This document shows positions 22,288 to 33,870 of a stretch of DNA of 64,000 nucleotides, piece after piece (the first letter of the stretch is position 1; each line of letters begins with the position of its first letter). Origin of the DNA: Patiria miniata (taxonomy: Eukaryota > Echinodermata > Asteroidea > Valvatida > Asterinidae); the NCBI RefSeq assembly GCF_015706575.1, contig NW_024037050.1, forward strand, positions 3,844,001 to 3,908,000, written 5' to 3'. The translations under genes were made by a program, and so were the position numbers. The notes under the pieces are model-generated. The model did not search any database, was not told the DNA's origin, and saw nothing but the letters and a program-made list of their open reading frames with translations.

Positions 22288-22558
22288 CTTTGAGGAAAAA
22301 TATGCAAAGATATTCGGACATGTAGTCTAATGCCAATTTCCTTGTTTATGGACACGTTAAACCCTGTCAGACTGGCATTCAAGGGTTGCACCAAACTAAA
22401 ATATGCTGGAGATTTGAATTACACGAACAGTTCAACGTTTGGAATAGATCAACTGTTGCAGTCATTTTTAGAGAGACTTTGAAGTCTAGTCAATAGAAAA
22501 TTTATAAAAACAGTTAACACATTAATATACAATATATATACAAATAATGAATGTTTGT

Positions 22559-22676
22559 GAGTGCAATGGTAAGAATAATTTCATGAGGTGACAGATGAAA
22601 TGTTCCATTCCACGAGGCGAAAATGGAACATTTCATCTGAAATTATTCTTTCCATTGCACGAACAAGAAACATTCA
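22559..22676. repeat. Hairpin repeat (U1 copy)
   Basis: Inverted arms: AATGAATGTTTGTGAGTGCA with AATAATTTCA and GATGAAATGTTCCAT on the left are matched by the complement on the right, around a short loop (CACGAGGCG region). The same hairpin is at 30177-30299 in U2, and a left arm alone is at 50519-50583. It is always next to TIR-type MITE ends (TATAACACCTGA). Confidence 0.8.
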
Positions 22677-22687
22677 TTTTTGTTTTA

Positions 22688-23033
22688 TATAACACCTGAA
22701 TAAATCCTTGTCATCTGATTGGTTGACTTTTAATAGCCAATTCATTCAGGTTAAAAACTGTTTAAAAGTTCGACAAGTTCATCATATTTATGTTAATGCA
22801 AACTGTTCAACAGGTTCAGAACAAACATATTCAATTTATCTTGATTTACCAACAGCACTACCACCAGCAGAAGTAACACCGTCCAATGTAAGTTCTATTC
22901 ACAGTGCAATAGAACTTCCATTGCACTGTGCACTGTGCGCTGTGCGCGCGCCGTGCGTTGGTACGAATAATTCAAAGACATGTGATCAACGATCCACCAA
23001 TCAGATGACTGGGATTTATTCAGGTGTTGTATA
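22688..23033. mobile_element. MITE with TATAACACCTGAATAAATCC ends (U1 copy)
   Basis: The left end TATAACACCTGAATAAATCC with CATCTGATTGGTTG is mirrored at the right by CCAATCAGATGACTGG and GGATTTATTCAGGTGTTGTA. A second internal inverted pair lies at CAATAGAACTTCCATTGCAC. Copies: 30310-30657 (U2) and 52012-52262 (diverged, isolated). Confidence 0.8.
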
Positions 23034-23405
23034 AAAAGTGTGGTCAACCTGAGTTGCTTGCAATACTCTGTGGTTTGGCGTGACTAACAAACACAAGCCT
23101 GAAACTGGTTATATGCATTTTATAAAGTTGGCCATTTTTTATACTGAGCAGGTTTAGTTTAGTACACCTAATACTTACTTTTAAACAAACATGCCTTTCT
23201 AAGCACTCATTGTGTGATGAATCACTTTGCATCTGAGTACAGGAGAGTGTATATTGCTACATTCATTAATGATTATACAAAACAGTCTTTGGGAGAGAAA
23301 CTTACTCTTTGGTCAATTTGATTTTAACATACATGTAAATGTAACATCCTTTCCAATTTGAGGGGTATTAGTGAGATGGGCAGGGAACTTCAAACAACAC
23401 CACAC

Positions 23406-23609
23406 CTGGACCAAATTCCGCAACAGTTGATACTCTTGCTGCTCCGTTAGTGAAGCCCAGCTGTCTGCAGACCACTTCAGCATCATTCATGTCCCAGTTA
23501 TCATCACAGACAGTTCCCCAGACACCGTCATGATGGACCTCCACACGCCCGTAGTTGGGATATGGCCCAACCAGTCGAACATCGCCTTCACTGCCCTCAT
23601 CAGGCTCAT
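23406..23609 (-). CDS. D21 exon A (alpha-type SRCR, U1)
   Basis: 204 nt, phase 1-1; acceptor GTCCACCAG, donor GTGTGG. Encodes [20 protein letters not shown], then [20 protein letters not shown] and [12 protein letters not shown]. Two cysteines plus the CDD pair. The acidic EGSEGD linker is shared with D13, D15 and D18. Confidence 0.93.
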
Positions 23610-23669
23610 CTGGTGGACATAATGATAAAGAAAAAGGATTTATTTTTGTGAATGTTGGTCAGTTTGACA

Positions 23670-24197
23670 CAGTGTTGTAGTACTCGTACTCGAGTACTCG
23701 TACTCGAATGTCAAAGTACTCGAAATGACTGTACATGTACTCGGGCAGCAAAGTACTCGTACTCGAATAGCAGTACTTGGGGGGGGGGGAGAATGGTATA
23801 GCCTGACTTTATATACCACGACCTTATTTTATCAATGTTTTCAGTTTGAAATGGTTTATCAGCTTGTGGAGAAATCGAACTTTCCTGATTTTCCTCTGTA
23901 CATGTTCGGACAAGCACATTTACATGTAACAGCTAGCCGTGAGTGGGTCTGTATCATCGGTCTGACTAGGCCTGGGCCAATTACGCACAATGAACCATTT
24001 GCCGTATGGCTGTATTCGGGAAATAAAAGTACTCATACTCTTACTTGGAAGTACAGTACTCGTACTTGTACTCGGAAGTACAAGTACTCGTACTCAGAGA
24101 CCTGTTCTTGTACTCAGAGGTACTCGTACTCGTACTCGGCAACCTAAGTACTCGGCAGTACTTGGTACTCGGAAGAAAGTACTCGACTACAACACTG
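23670..24197. mobile_element. Non-autonomous hAT-like element, CAGTGTTGTAGTACTCG ends (U1 copy)
   Basis: TIRs CAGTGTTGTAGTACTCG and CGACTACAACACTG with 8-bp duplications GTTTGACA at 23662-23669 and 24198-24205. Sub-terminal arrays of GTACTCG/TACTCGTACTCG repeats resemble the CGAGTC arrays of 11761-12275, so the two are sister families. It is present at the same position with the same target duplication in U2 (31287-31811). Confidence 0.92.
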
Positions 24198-24205
24198 GTT
24201 TGACA

Positions 24206-25860
24206 CTTATTGAACTTGTCTGAACACAGCCTTTAAAACTCTCACAGCAGATTAACAGACTGAGACCAGCCAGTGTGAAGTGAGATGATTCATCCATGAC
24301 TTTCGGGTCAACTTAATGTAAATAATTATCAACGCACAGGGTGTATGCTAAATGTTGGTATATTAAGACACCCCTTAAAATACCTTCCTTTTTTGTTCTT
24401 TATAAACTTTTATTTGTAAAAATATCTCAAAACATCTAGAAACAGGAAATCCATATTTCAAAAAGAATCTATTAAAAGTACAGAAATAAGGAGAAATCCG
24501 GACCAAGAAATCCTGAAATCGGGAATATCCTGACAAATCTCACAATCTCACAAATAATCTAGAAGTGACTTAGTAAAGTTGAGTACTAATGTTCCGTGTA
24601 CAAGCTATCTGTAATGATAATGCAATTTGGTGTTGATGTTGTCAACGATCAGCGAAACAAGTTATAAACCAAGTAGCCTATCAGACCGACGTTTCACTTC
24701 TTGTTAACTGTTAGTGATACAAATTTATCACCTATTTATTTGTTACACAGTGTTCAAATATTTGTCACTCAAATTGACTAGAGCTAAGTTTTTGACTCCA
24801 CTTGACTCGACTCAACTACGCACTGTGACTCAACTAGACTCGACCTTCTTGACCTAATGACTCCCAACGTCTTCCGAATGATCACAGACTCTTGTGTCCC
24901 CCATCCAGCAGTTCAGTAAAGTGAGTAAGGTACTTTGAGAGGTAAGCAACTGTCTTGCTGTAAGAGTACATGACACACATCAAACATTACAAACAGTTCA
25001 GTCGCATCTTCCATAGACAACCAAAGCGTGTGTACATGTGTGACACGAATACGACGCGCTCAGCTCCACAGCAATTCTACACAAGGCAAAGAAAAAGACG
25101 GCCTCACGGCCGTTTCCAAGACTTTCAGAGTAATGCGCACCAAGTTTGACTTAGAAGATATATTACTTTAAAAATCTGGAGGACAATTTTTACAAAATGA
25201 ACAACCAATCATCCGTACCTGGTACATTTTCTTACTTGTGACGACACAAACATTTTGACTGACAGCAGAACGATTTATGGAGATTTGCACGTAATTGACA
25301 GTGTGACCCTTGGGCTACCCCACTGTGCGTAATGTACCGATAGTTCCCGGATGTATGACTCCCCGTAACTTCAAGTAATAAATGCACCCTTGGCACTGTG
25401 AAGAGGATTTAGTAAGCTTCATTTTGAATTGTCATTCAATGCAGTTGGTAAAATTATGCCCCCGTACCTAGGACCAAACATATTGTCTACTCATCAGTCC
25501 TTTGGCCGCCATAAAATACGGCGAACAGCATTTCGCTACTACAATACTATACGCTCCACCGCTGTGTTGTTAGTAACAACTCAGCGCGCACGTGCCCGCG
25601 CCCGCGCGATCAGGCGATGGTAGACTTGCACTGACAAACACGGGGTATGCACACATGCAAAAGGATAAACGCGATTGCTGCGACAAACGCTCATTCCGCG
25701 CGCACCGCATGTAATCAATAAGTGACTTAGTACTGATGTTCATTTTGCGACTCGCCGTGTACAAACTATTTGTAATGAGCAATCGTTGTGCAAATATCCA
25801 TTCCCTTGAACAGAATACAAATCCCACTTTGGTTTCATCAGCATGAAAACCAAAAACAGG
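24206..25860. other. Intron D20-D21 (U1), mostly unrecognised
   Basis: Apart from the gamma-exon relic at 24860-24916 no coding or mobile signal was recognised. The stretch is near-identical to 31820-33490 in U2, so its conservation reflects recent duplication. Confidence 0.4.
24860..24916 (-). pseudogene. Relic of a gamma-type SRCR exon (U1 copy)
   Basis: Minus-strand reading gives LNCWMGDTRVCDHSEDVGS, matching the gamma C-terminal part (CTWGTWGTTVCDHTEDVGV). The remainder of the exon and both splice sites are missing; the flank AGTGAGTAAGG and the following GGTAAGCAACTGTCTT resemble the region next to D22/D23. It indicates an extra gamma domain once lay here. Same relic at 32490-32546. Confidence 0.75.
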
Positions 25861-26230
25861 CGCGGATCCAGGGGAGGGCCGCGGGGGCACGTGCCCCCCG
25901 TCAAATTTGAGTCAAAAAAACAAAAACAACAGGAATAGAAGGGGAAAAAAGAGGGGAGGTGAGGGAAGGAGGAGGTAACCTCCTTACAAAAATACCGGCG
26001 CCGATATTAAACATGAGCCTGCAAACATTGCGTACTCGACTCGAGAAGCTTCGAAATAAACCGCGATCCCATGGTACGTACCCCGTACGTACGTACGTAC
26101 GTATTACCCTGCATATACCGTTATTAAATGCGATTCATACGAACGTACACGATTTATTCTCAACGAACATGCAGCTTTATGTGCGCGACAAACACACGTT
26201 GCGCAGTGCTCTTTGGACCACACCATTGGT
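25861..26230. other. G/C-rich element end and (GTAC)n microsatellite (U1)
   Basis: CAGGCGCGGATCCAGGGGAG with the C/G-rich stretch that follows resembles one end of a hAT-like element, but the other end was not found. A palindromic ACGT microsatellite lies at about 26076-26104. The same arrangement is at 33492-33870 in U2. Confidence 0.45.
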
Positions 26231-27498
26231 TAAAGCTATAGTCCATCATTTGCAGCCATCCGAAAAAGTAACTGGTGTAATTATTGTTGAAAAACACGAA
26301 AGCACAATGGAGGACCGTTTTTAACAAAAGACGAACGGTCGAGGACAACAAAGAATCTGTTGTTCTCCCTCTGTCTGTCTGTCCTTGGGGTGTATGTAAA
26401 ATAAGCACACAAATGCATGTATTGTGCAATAAGCATTTTCACGTGTGCATTTACTGATAACCTACATACAATTTGAAATCCAATGCTTAGATGTATTTGA
26501 GCTTAAAAAGCCAGCTCATTATCATTATTATTAATGGCATAGCCCTTCCCCGTAAAAGACAGAACCCCATTGGTCACAATAGCAAGAGTTGTATGGAGTC
26601 ACTCGTCAATATGTAAAGTGCATTACATCATTTCAAAAGCTTTAATTGTGATTGGCCAGTTGAAAAATGACTCATTTATTTCTGGAAACCTACTGCTCTG
26701 TGATTGGTCCATTTCAAGCGTGACTGTGTTTCTGTACTTTTTTTCGGCCAAAAGGAGATGAAAGATAAAAGAGACTCATTAAATTAAGAAGTTACACAAG
26801 CTACAAGACGGTTTTTCAGCCTTTCACTTAGATGGAAGTACCGACAGCAATGCTGGTGTCTGTGTTGCATTATCCGGTTTGTTAGTGTGACGTCAGTTCA
26901 GTCTAAACCACGCCCACTGGCCATTAATTAAGTAGCATTGGAACCTTCGGAACCTTAAGCTAACGCAACTTGGGTGTTTATCCAATGGGCGCTTGTAATC
27001 AGTGGTGCAAGCGTGTGTATGACGTTTTTACTAACGAACCGGATGCCAGACATGGGCACATACACGAACTGTTTGATTTGTGCCCTCCCACAGATAGAAA
27101 CCCAGACCACTTGGACAAGGCTACGGTAACACAGAAATTCACTAAAACTTTGTACTTCCAACAAAAAAAAAGCTGAAGGAAAATCACCCCTGTAACTGAA
27201 CCCATTAGTGCAAGGAAAGGAAACTTAAAAAGCATCAAAATAATAAGTACCTACAAAAATTTCAATTCCAGTCAGACTCTGTAAACTAGGTTCACTAAAT
27301 AATGGCAAACAAGTGGCGTAATTGGCCTAATTGACATTGTATTATTATTAAAGCCATTTTAACAAATTTAAATTTTCAGTTTTTGAACCTACTGATGAAG
27401 TGATTTCAGGCTATCCATTATCCATAGCTCGTTTTGCATAGGGAGAATTTTTTTTCTAACTGAACTGTTGAAGTCAACTGTTAACACATATGGCATAC

Positions 27499-27848
27499 CT
27501 GTTTCTGCTTCACAAGTAACCCCAACGTCTTCTGTATGATCACAGGCTATTGTGCCCCAATTCCCCAAGTGCAGTCATCCAGGTTGGCCTCTGTCCCCTC
27601 ACATGATATCGCAGACAGGATGGGACCTTCTCCTTGCCCAAACTCCGAGACGCCTTCCAGACTGTTCGTGACACCGCCGAAGCCCAACTGTCGGCAGACT
27701 ACTTCGGCTGAGGTGGCAGACCAGTGATCATCGCAGATTGTCCCCCACTCGCCCTCTCGGTAAACCTCAACGCGGCCACTGTTGGGTGTTGATCCCCCGG
27801 CCAGACGTAAGGTCTCGAAAACTTCACCACCACCACCACTGCCAGCAT
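27499..27848 (-). pseudogene. D20, gamma-type SRCR exon with 1-bp frameshift (U2)
   Basis: 350 nt, not a multiple of three, although both splice sites match D17 and D23. The frame is intact from DAGSGGGGEVFETLRLAGG to DDCTWG. One C is then missing in a C run near 27560-27568 (five in D23, four here), giving GIGAQ and a stop. The last two cysteines and HTED would be lost. It could be decay or a sequencing error in a homopolymer. Confidence 0.88.
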
Positions 27849-27970
27849 CTGACGAAAAATTTAGAGCACAGCTTGCAAATATCTTCCCCAAGCATCGTGC
27901 ATTCTAGTTCTATTTAATGGTTTAGTTTATGTCAACTGTATTACATTGTGTTATATTGTTTTCATTCACT

Positions 27971-28262
27971 GGGGGAGTCAGGTTGGCATAGCGGTACTTT
28001 CCTCGCCTTCCACCGCTGTGACCCGGGTTCGAATCTCGCCTGGGCCAATATGTGGATTGGGTTTTCAAACCCTGCCTGATTCCGTGGGTTTTCCCCAGAA
28101 TATTCTTCTGGGCTTTTCCTCCCACCTCTTAAACTGTAATTTCTTTTCATTGTCTTCTCTCCACAGGTTTCTTCAGGCTTGCGAGCTACAGTGCCATCCT
28201 ACAGTTTCGAGGAATCCTTGGTTTCATTACCAGAAATGATTAATAATAATAATAATACTAAT
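27971..28262 (+). mobile_element. U2-specific tRNA-derived SINE
   Basis: The tRNA-like head has an A box (TGGCATAGCGG, 27984-27994) and a B box (GGTTCGAATCT, 28026-28036); the tail is (AAT)n at about 28240-28262. U1 and U3 have the uninterrupted sequence CATTCACTGTAATGAATCC. A reversed copy of the same SINE is at 46285-46541, sharing GGGTTTTCCCCAGAATATTC-type body sequence. Confidence 0.85.
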
Positions 28263-28277
28263 AATTACTCTTTTGGC

Positions 28278-28534
28278 TGCAATAGGGTGACTTTCCCATA
28301 GACTTGTGCACAAACCTAAACTGTCATCTAACCCAAGTTTACATGTTTTTTCCACGAAATTTAGTATTTATACTAATTGGACCATGAGGAATCGATCTGG
28401 ATGGTTTTCGACAGCAAAATTCCTTGTCCTAAGGGTCGTTTTCATAAAAGGGCGACAGTTATTTTGTCGCCTCAATAAGGTGTATCGCCCTATTGTGGAC
28501 AGAGTTCGCAAAACCTGTCGCCCTATTACAGTAA
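28278..28534. mobile_element. Small TIR-like insertion next to the U2 SINE
   Basis: TGCAATAGGGTGAC at the left is mirrored by GTCGCCCTATTACAG at the right, with further GGGCGACAG and TGTCGCC words inside. Absent from U1 and U3 together with the SINE, so it came in with it or next to it. Confidence 0.5.
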
Positions 28535-28982
28535 TAGTAGTAATAATGAATCCATTAACTCATTGAGTGATCTGGCGGTTTCAGGCACTACTAAGAGTAG
28601 TATTCAGGGTAGTTTGGAGTGTTAGAACGACAACTGGATTAATATCTATGAAAGTCTGAAAGATCAGCAGTTCAGTATGTGAGCATAGTAAGCAACTGTC
28701 TTCTGTTTGAAGGGAACATGACACAAATTTTACATCAAAACAAACTTTGCGCATATATCCATTCCCTCGAACAGTATAAAATCTCCTCTTTGGTTTCATC
28801 AGCGTAAAGAACAAAAAGGCCCCCAAACTCGTGAAAATGGCAATATGAACACTGAAAACAATTTAGGATAGGACACACAAACATATTTTAGGAATGGCAT
28901 TAAAACAATTCTATTACAAGAGGTTTTTTAAATGAGTATTTGCAATGTCTTCAGCTAATTTACTATTATCAGTGATACATAC

Positions 28983-29305
28983 CAGTATCAGCACAAACCA
29001 CTCCAGCGTCCTCACTGTGCCACAATTTTGCACTCCCCAACCTCTGTTTCCACAGTCTTCCAGTCTGGTGTCCTCTTCTGTGCAGGACACGTCATCCAGA
29101 AGAATTTGTCCTATACCTTCTCCAAACCGGGCTCCACTAGCAGCCTCTACAGCACCTGTAAATCCAAGCTGCTTACAGACGACGTTAGCATCGGTATCAT
29201 CCCATTCATCATCACAGACGGTACCCCATTCACCTTGGTAGTAGACTTCCACGCGCCCTTCCTTGTCATTCTCACCACCAACAAGTTGCACTGTCACATC
29301 AGGCT
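28983..29305 (-). pseudogene. D19, beta-type SRCR exon with 1-bp frameshift (U2)
   Basis: 323 nt against 324 in D14, D16 and D22, with the same splice sites. The frame is intact from [20 protein letters not shown] to [11 protein letters not shown]. One base of GTGCCCACAA is then missing (GTGCCACAA, about 29019-29022), so HSEDAGVVC is lost and the frame continues as unrelated residues. As in D20 the event is a single C lost from a C run. Confidence 0.9.
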
Positions 29306-29771
29306 CTAGAAAATGCAAACAGGCAAGTATTTTCTAAAATCATTCATCTATTTGATTACCATTTGTAATTCAACCAACAGTTTGGGTTTTTGATAACTTT
29401 CTACTTGCGCTGTTGCAATAAGCACCGGTTTCCATCTACCGCCAGTTTCCATATCAAGTTCAAATTAAAAAATGTATAGTAGCTTTACGATAGAGGACAG
29501 ATACACAACGGGAGAATAAAGATACTTTCAGTCCTTGAGTATTGGGTCTTTTGTGGAAACCAGTCCTCGATCATATGGTTATGTGCTTAGTCTATGGGAG
29601 AGTATTCTATTAGAGGGACAAAGGGAAACATAAAGCATTGTCCTCGGGCATATAGAAATTGACAGCTGTGTGTGCGACACACTATGTGTCAAAACCTAAG
29701 CATAAAACACATCTCAACAAACGTCTTTTTAAGTATATTGAAGATGCTTCTGCAAGTCTCTAGATACTGAC

Positions 29772-29909
29772 CTACGTTGGGCAGACAAACAACCCCTGCA
29801 TCCTCGGAGTGACTGCAGTCGGTAGTTTCCCATCCTGCATTAGGGCAATCTGCAAGCCTGCTCTCCGTGTTGACACACTCAACTTCATCCAAGAGGATTG
29901 GACCCTCAC
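29772..29909 (-). CDS. D18 exon B (alpha-type SRCR, U2)
   Basis: 138 nt, phase 1-1; donor GTCAGT. Encodes GEGPILLDEVECVNTESRLA, CPNAGWETTDC and [14 protein letters not shown]. Four cysteines intact. Pairs with exon A at 31023-31226. Confidence 0.92.
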   Translation of the reverse strand: MRVQSSWMKLSVSTRRAGLQIALMQDGKLPTAVTPRMQGLFVCPT

Positions 29910-30176
29910 CTTTGAGGAAAAATATGCAAAGATATTCGGACATGTAGTCTAATGCCAATTTCCTTGTTTATGGACACGTAAAACCCTGTCAGACTGGCAT
30001 TCAAGGGTTGCACCAAACTAAAATATGCTGGAGATTTGAATTACACGAACAGTTCAACGTTTGGAATAGATCAACTGTTGCAGTCATTTTTAGAGAGACT
30101 TTGAAGTCTAGTCAATAGAAAATTTATACAAACAGTTAACACATTAATATACAATATATATACAAATAATGAATGT

Positions 30177-30657
30177 TTGTGAGTGCAATGGTAAGAATAA
30201 TTTCATGAGGTGACAGATGAAATGTTCCATTCCACGAGGCGAAAATGGAACATTTCATCTGAAATTATTCTTTCCATTGCACGAACAAGAAACATTTATT
30301 TTTGTTTTATATAACACCTGAATAAATCCTTGTCATCTGATTGGTTGCCTTTTAATAGCCAATTCATTCAGGTTAAAAACTGTTTAAAAGTTCGACAAGT
30401 TCATCATATTTATATTAATGCAAACTGTTTGACAGGTTAAGAACAATCATATTCAATTTATCTTGATTTACCAACAGCGCTACCACCAGCAGAAGTGACA
30501 CCGTCCAATGTAAGTTCTACTCACAGTGCAATAGAACTTCCATTGCACTGTGCGCTGTGCGCCACGCGCACACCGTGCGTTGGTACGAATAATTCAAAGA
30601 CATGTGATCAACGATCCACCAATCAGATGACTGGGATTTATTCAGGTGTTGTATAAA
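30177..30657. mobile_element. Hairpin repeat and MITE (U2 copies)
   Basis: 30177-30299 is the hairpin and 30310-30657 the TATAACACCTGA-ended MITE, at the same place and in the same order as 22559-23033 in U1. Both were therefore present before the U1/U2 duplication. Confidence 0.8.
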
Positions 30658-31022
30658 AAGTGTGGTCAACCTGAGTTGCTCGTAATACTCTGTGGCGTGA
30701 CTAACAAACACAAGCCTGAAACTGGTTATATGCATTTTATAAAGTTGGCCATTTTTTATACTGAGCAGGTTTAGTTTAGTACACCTAATACTTACTTTTA
30801 ATCAAACATGCCTTTCTAAGCACTCATTGTGTGATGAATCACTTTGCATCTGAATACAGGAGGGTGTATATTGCTACATGCATTAATGATTATACAAAAC
30901 AGTCTTTGGCAGAGAAACTAACTCTTTGGTCAATTTGATTTTAACATACATGTAAATGTAACATCCTTTCCAATTTGAGGGGTATTAGTGAGATGGGCAG
31001 GGAACTTCAAACAACACCACAC

Positions 31023-31226
31023 CTGGACCAAATTCCGCAACAGTTGATACTCTTGCTGCTCCGTTAGTGAAGCCCAGCTGTCTGCAGACCACTTCAGCAT
31101 CATTCATGTCCCAGTTATCATCACAGACAGTACCCCAGACACCGTCATGATGGACCTCCACACGCCCGTAGTTGGGATATGGCCCAACCAGCCGAACATC
31201 GCCCTCACTGCCCTCATCAGGCTCAT
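31023..31226 (-). CDS. D18 exon A (alpha-type SRCR, U2)
   Basis: 204 nt, phase 1-1; acceptor CCACCAG, donor GTGTGG. Encodes [34 protein letters not shown] and [12 protein letters not shown]. The protein sequence is the same as D21 exon A as far as read. Confidence 0.93.
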
Positions 31227-31286
31227 CTGGTGGACATAATGATAAAGAAAAAGGATTTATTTTTGTGAATGTTGGTCAGTTTGACA

Positions 31287-31811
31287 CAGTGTTGTAGTAC
31301 TCGTACTCGGTACTCGTACTCGAATGTCAAAGTACTCGAAATGACGGTGCATGTACTCGGGCAGCAAAGTACTCGTACTCGAATAGCAATACTTGGGGGG
31401 GGGGGAATGGTATAGCCTGACTTTATATACCACGGCCTTATTTTATCAATGCTTTCAGTTTGAAATAGTTTTTCAGCTTGTGGAGAAATCGAACTTTCCT
31501 GATTTTCCTCTGTACATGTTCGGACAAACACATTTACATGTAACAGCTAGCCGTGAGTGGGTCTGTATCATCGGTCTGACTAGGCCTGGGCCAATTACGC
31601 ACAATGAACCATTTGCTGTATGGCTGTATTCGGGAAATAAAAGTACTCGTACTCTTACTTGGAAGTACAGTACTCGTACTTGTACTCGGCAGTACTAGTA
31701 CTCGTACTCGGAGACCTGTTCTTGTACTCAGAGGTACAAGTACTCGTACTCGGCAACCTAAGTACTCGGCAGTACTTGGTACTCGGAAGAAAGTACTCGA
31801 CTACAACACTG
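31287..31811. mobile_element. Non-autonomous hAT-like element (U2 copy)
   Basis: Same element and same target duplication (GTTTGACA at 31279-31286 and 31812-31819) as 23670-24197. Three bases shorter, mostly from changes in the TACTCG repeat arrays. Confidence 0.92.
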
Positions 31812-31819
31812 GTTTGACA

Positions 31820-33490
31820 CTTATTGAACTTGTCTGAACACAGCCTTTAAAACTCTCACAGCAGATTAACAGACTGAGACCAGCCAGTGTGAAGTGGGAT
31901 GATTCATCCATGACTTTCGGGTCAACTTAATGTAAATAATTATCAACGCACAGGGTGTATGCTAAATGTTGGTATATTAAGGCACCCCTTAAAATACCTT
32001 CCTTTTTTGTTCTTTATAAACTTTTATTTGTAAAAATATCTCAAAACATCTAGAAACAGGAAATCCATATTTCAAAAAGAATCTATTAAAAGTACAGAAA
32101 TTAGGAGAAATCCGGACCAAGAAATCCTGAAATCCGGAATATCCTGACAAATCTCACAATCTCACAAATAATCTAGAAGTGACTTAGTAAAGTTGAGTAC
32201 TGATGTTCCGTGTACAAGCTATCTGTAATGATAATGCAATTTGGTGTTGATGTTGTCAACGATCAGCGAAACAAGTTATAGACCCGAAGCCAAACCAAGT
32301 AGCCTATCAGACCGACGTTCCACTTCTTGTTAACTGTTAGTGATACAAATGAATTTATCTCCTATTTATTTGTTACACAGTGTTCAAATATTTGTCACTC
32401 GAATTGACTACAGCTAAGTTTTTGACTCCACTTGACTCGACTCAACTACGCACCGTGACTCAACTAGACTCGACCTTCTTGACCTAATGACTCCCAACGT
32501 CTTCCGAATGATCACAGACTCTTGTGTCCCCCATCCAGCAGTTCAGTAAAGTGAGTAAGGTACTTTGAGAGGTAAGCAACTGTCTTGCTGTAAGAGTACA
32601 TGACACACATCAAACATTACAAACAGTTCAGTCGCATCTTCCATAGACAACCCAAGCGCATGTACATGTGTGACACGAATACGACGCGCTCAGCTCCACA
32701 GCGATTCTACACAAGGCAAAGAAAAAGACGGCCTCACGGCCGTTTCCAAGACTTTCAGAGTAATGCGCACCAAGTTTGACTTAGAAGATATATTACTTTA
32801 AAAATCTGGAGGACAATTTTTACAAAATGAACAACCAATCATCCGTACCTGGTACATTTCCTTACTTGTGATGACACAAACATTTTGACTGACAGCAGAA
32901 CGATTTATGGAGATTTGCACATAATTGACAGTGTGACCCTTGGGCTACCCCACTGTGCGTAATGTACCGATAGTTCCCGGATTTATGACTCCCCGTAACT
33001 TCAAGTAATAAATGCACCCTTGGCACTGTGAAGAGGATTTAGTAAGCTTCATTTTGAATTGTCATTCACTGCAGTTGGTAAAACTATGCCCCCGTACCTA
33101 GGACCAAACATATTGTCTACTCATCAGTCCTTTGGCCGCCATAAAATACGGCGAACAGCATTTCGCTACTACAATACTATACGCTCCACCGCTGTGTTGT
33201 TAGTAACAACTCAGCGTGCACGTGCCCGCGCGATCAGGCGATGGTAGACTTGCACTGACAAACACGGGGTATGCACACATGCAAAAGGATAAACGCGATT
33301 GCTGCGACAAACGCTCATTCCGCGCGCACCGCATGTAATCAATAAGTGACTTAGTAAAGTTTAGTACTGATGTTCATTTTGCGACTCGCCGTGTACAAAC
33401 TATTTGTAATGAGCAATCTTTGTGCAAATATCCATTCCCTTGAACAGAATACAAATCCCACTTTGGTTTCATCAGCATCAAAACCAAAAA
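31820..33490. other. Intron D17-D18 (U2), mostly unrecognised
   Basis: Near-identical to 24206-25860. Holds the gamma relic at 32490-32546. Differs by small indels such as an added GACCCGAAGCCAAA near 32282. Confidence 0.4.
32490..32546 (-). pseudogene. Relic of a gamma-type SRCR exon (U2 copy)
   Basis: Same 57-bp relic as 24860-24916 with the same reading (CWMGDTRVCDHSEDVG), confirming that the loss predates the U1/U2 duplication. Confidence 0.75.
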
Positions 33491-33491
33491 C

Positions 33492-33870
33492 AGGCGCGGA
33501 TCCAGGGGAGGGCCGCGGGGGCACGTGCCCCCCGTCAAATTTGAGTCAAAAAAAAAAAAAAACAGGAATAGAAGGGGAAAAAAGAGGGGAGGTGAGGGAA
33601 GGAGGAGGTAACCTCCTTACAAAAATACCGGCGCCAATATTAAACATGAGCCTGCAAACATTGCGTACTCGACTTGAGAAGCTTCGAAATAAACTGCCAT
33701 CCCATCGTACGTACCCCGTACGTACGTACGTACGTACGTATTACCCTGCATATACCGTTATTAAATGCGATTCATACGAACGTACACGATTTATTCTCAA
33801 CGAACATGCAGCTTTATGTGCGTGACAAACACACGTTGTGCAGTGCTCTTTGGACCACACCATTGGTTAA
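33492..33870. other. G/C-rich element end and (GTAC)n microsatellite (U2)
   Basis: Counterpart of 25861-26230. The palindromic CGTA microsatellite (about 33710-33741) is longer here than in U1. Confidence 0.45.

Larger units (their letters stand above)
18996..26309. repeat. Segmental duplication block U1 (7.3 kb)
   Basis: Homology with 26310-33946 begins at GAGGACC and runs through introns and exons D23, D22, D21 to the AAAGCTATAGTCC region at the right end. Copy-specific differences: a SINE at 19120-19390, a shorter glycine linker in D23, and intact frames for all exons. The hAT-like element at 23670 and the MITE at 22688 are shared with U2, so they predate the duplication. Confidence 0.92.
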
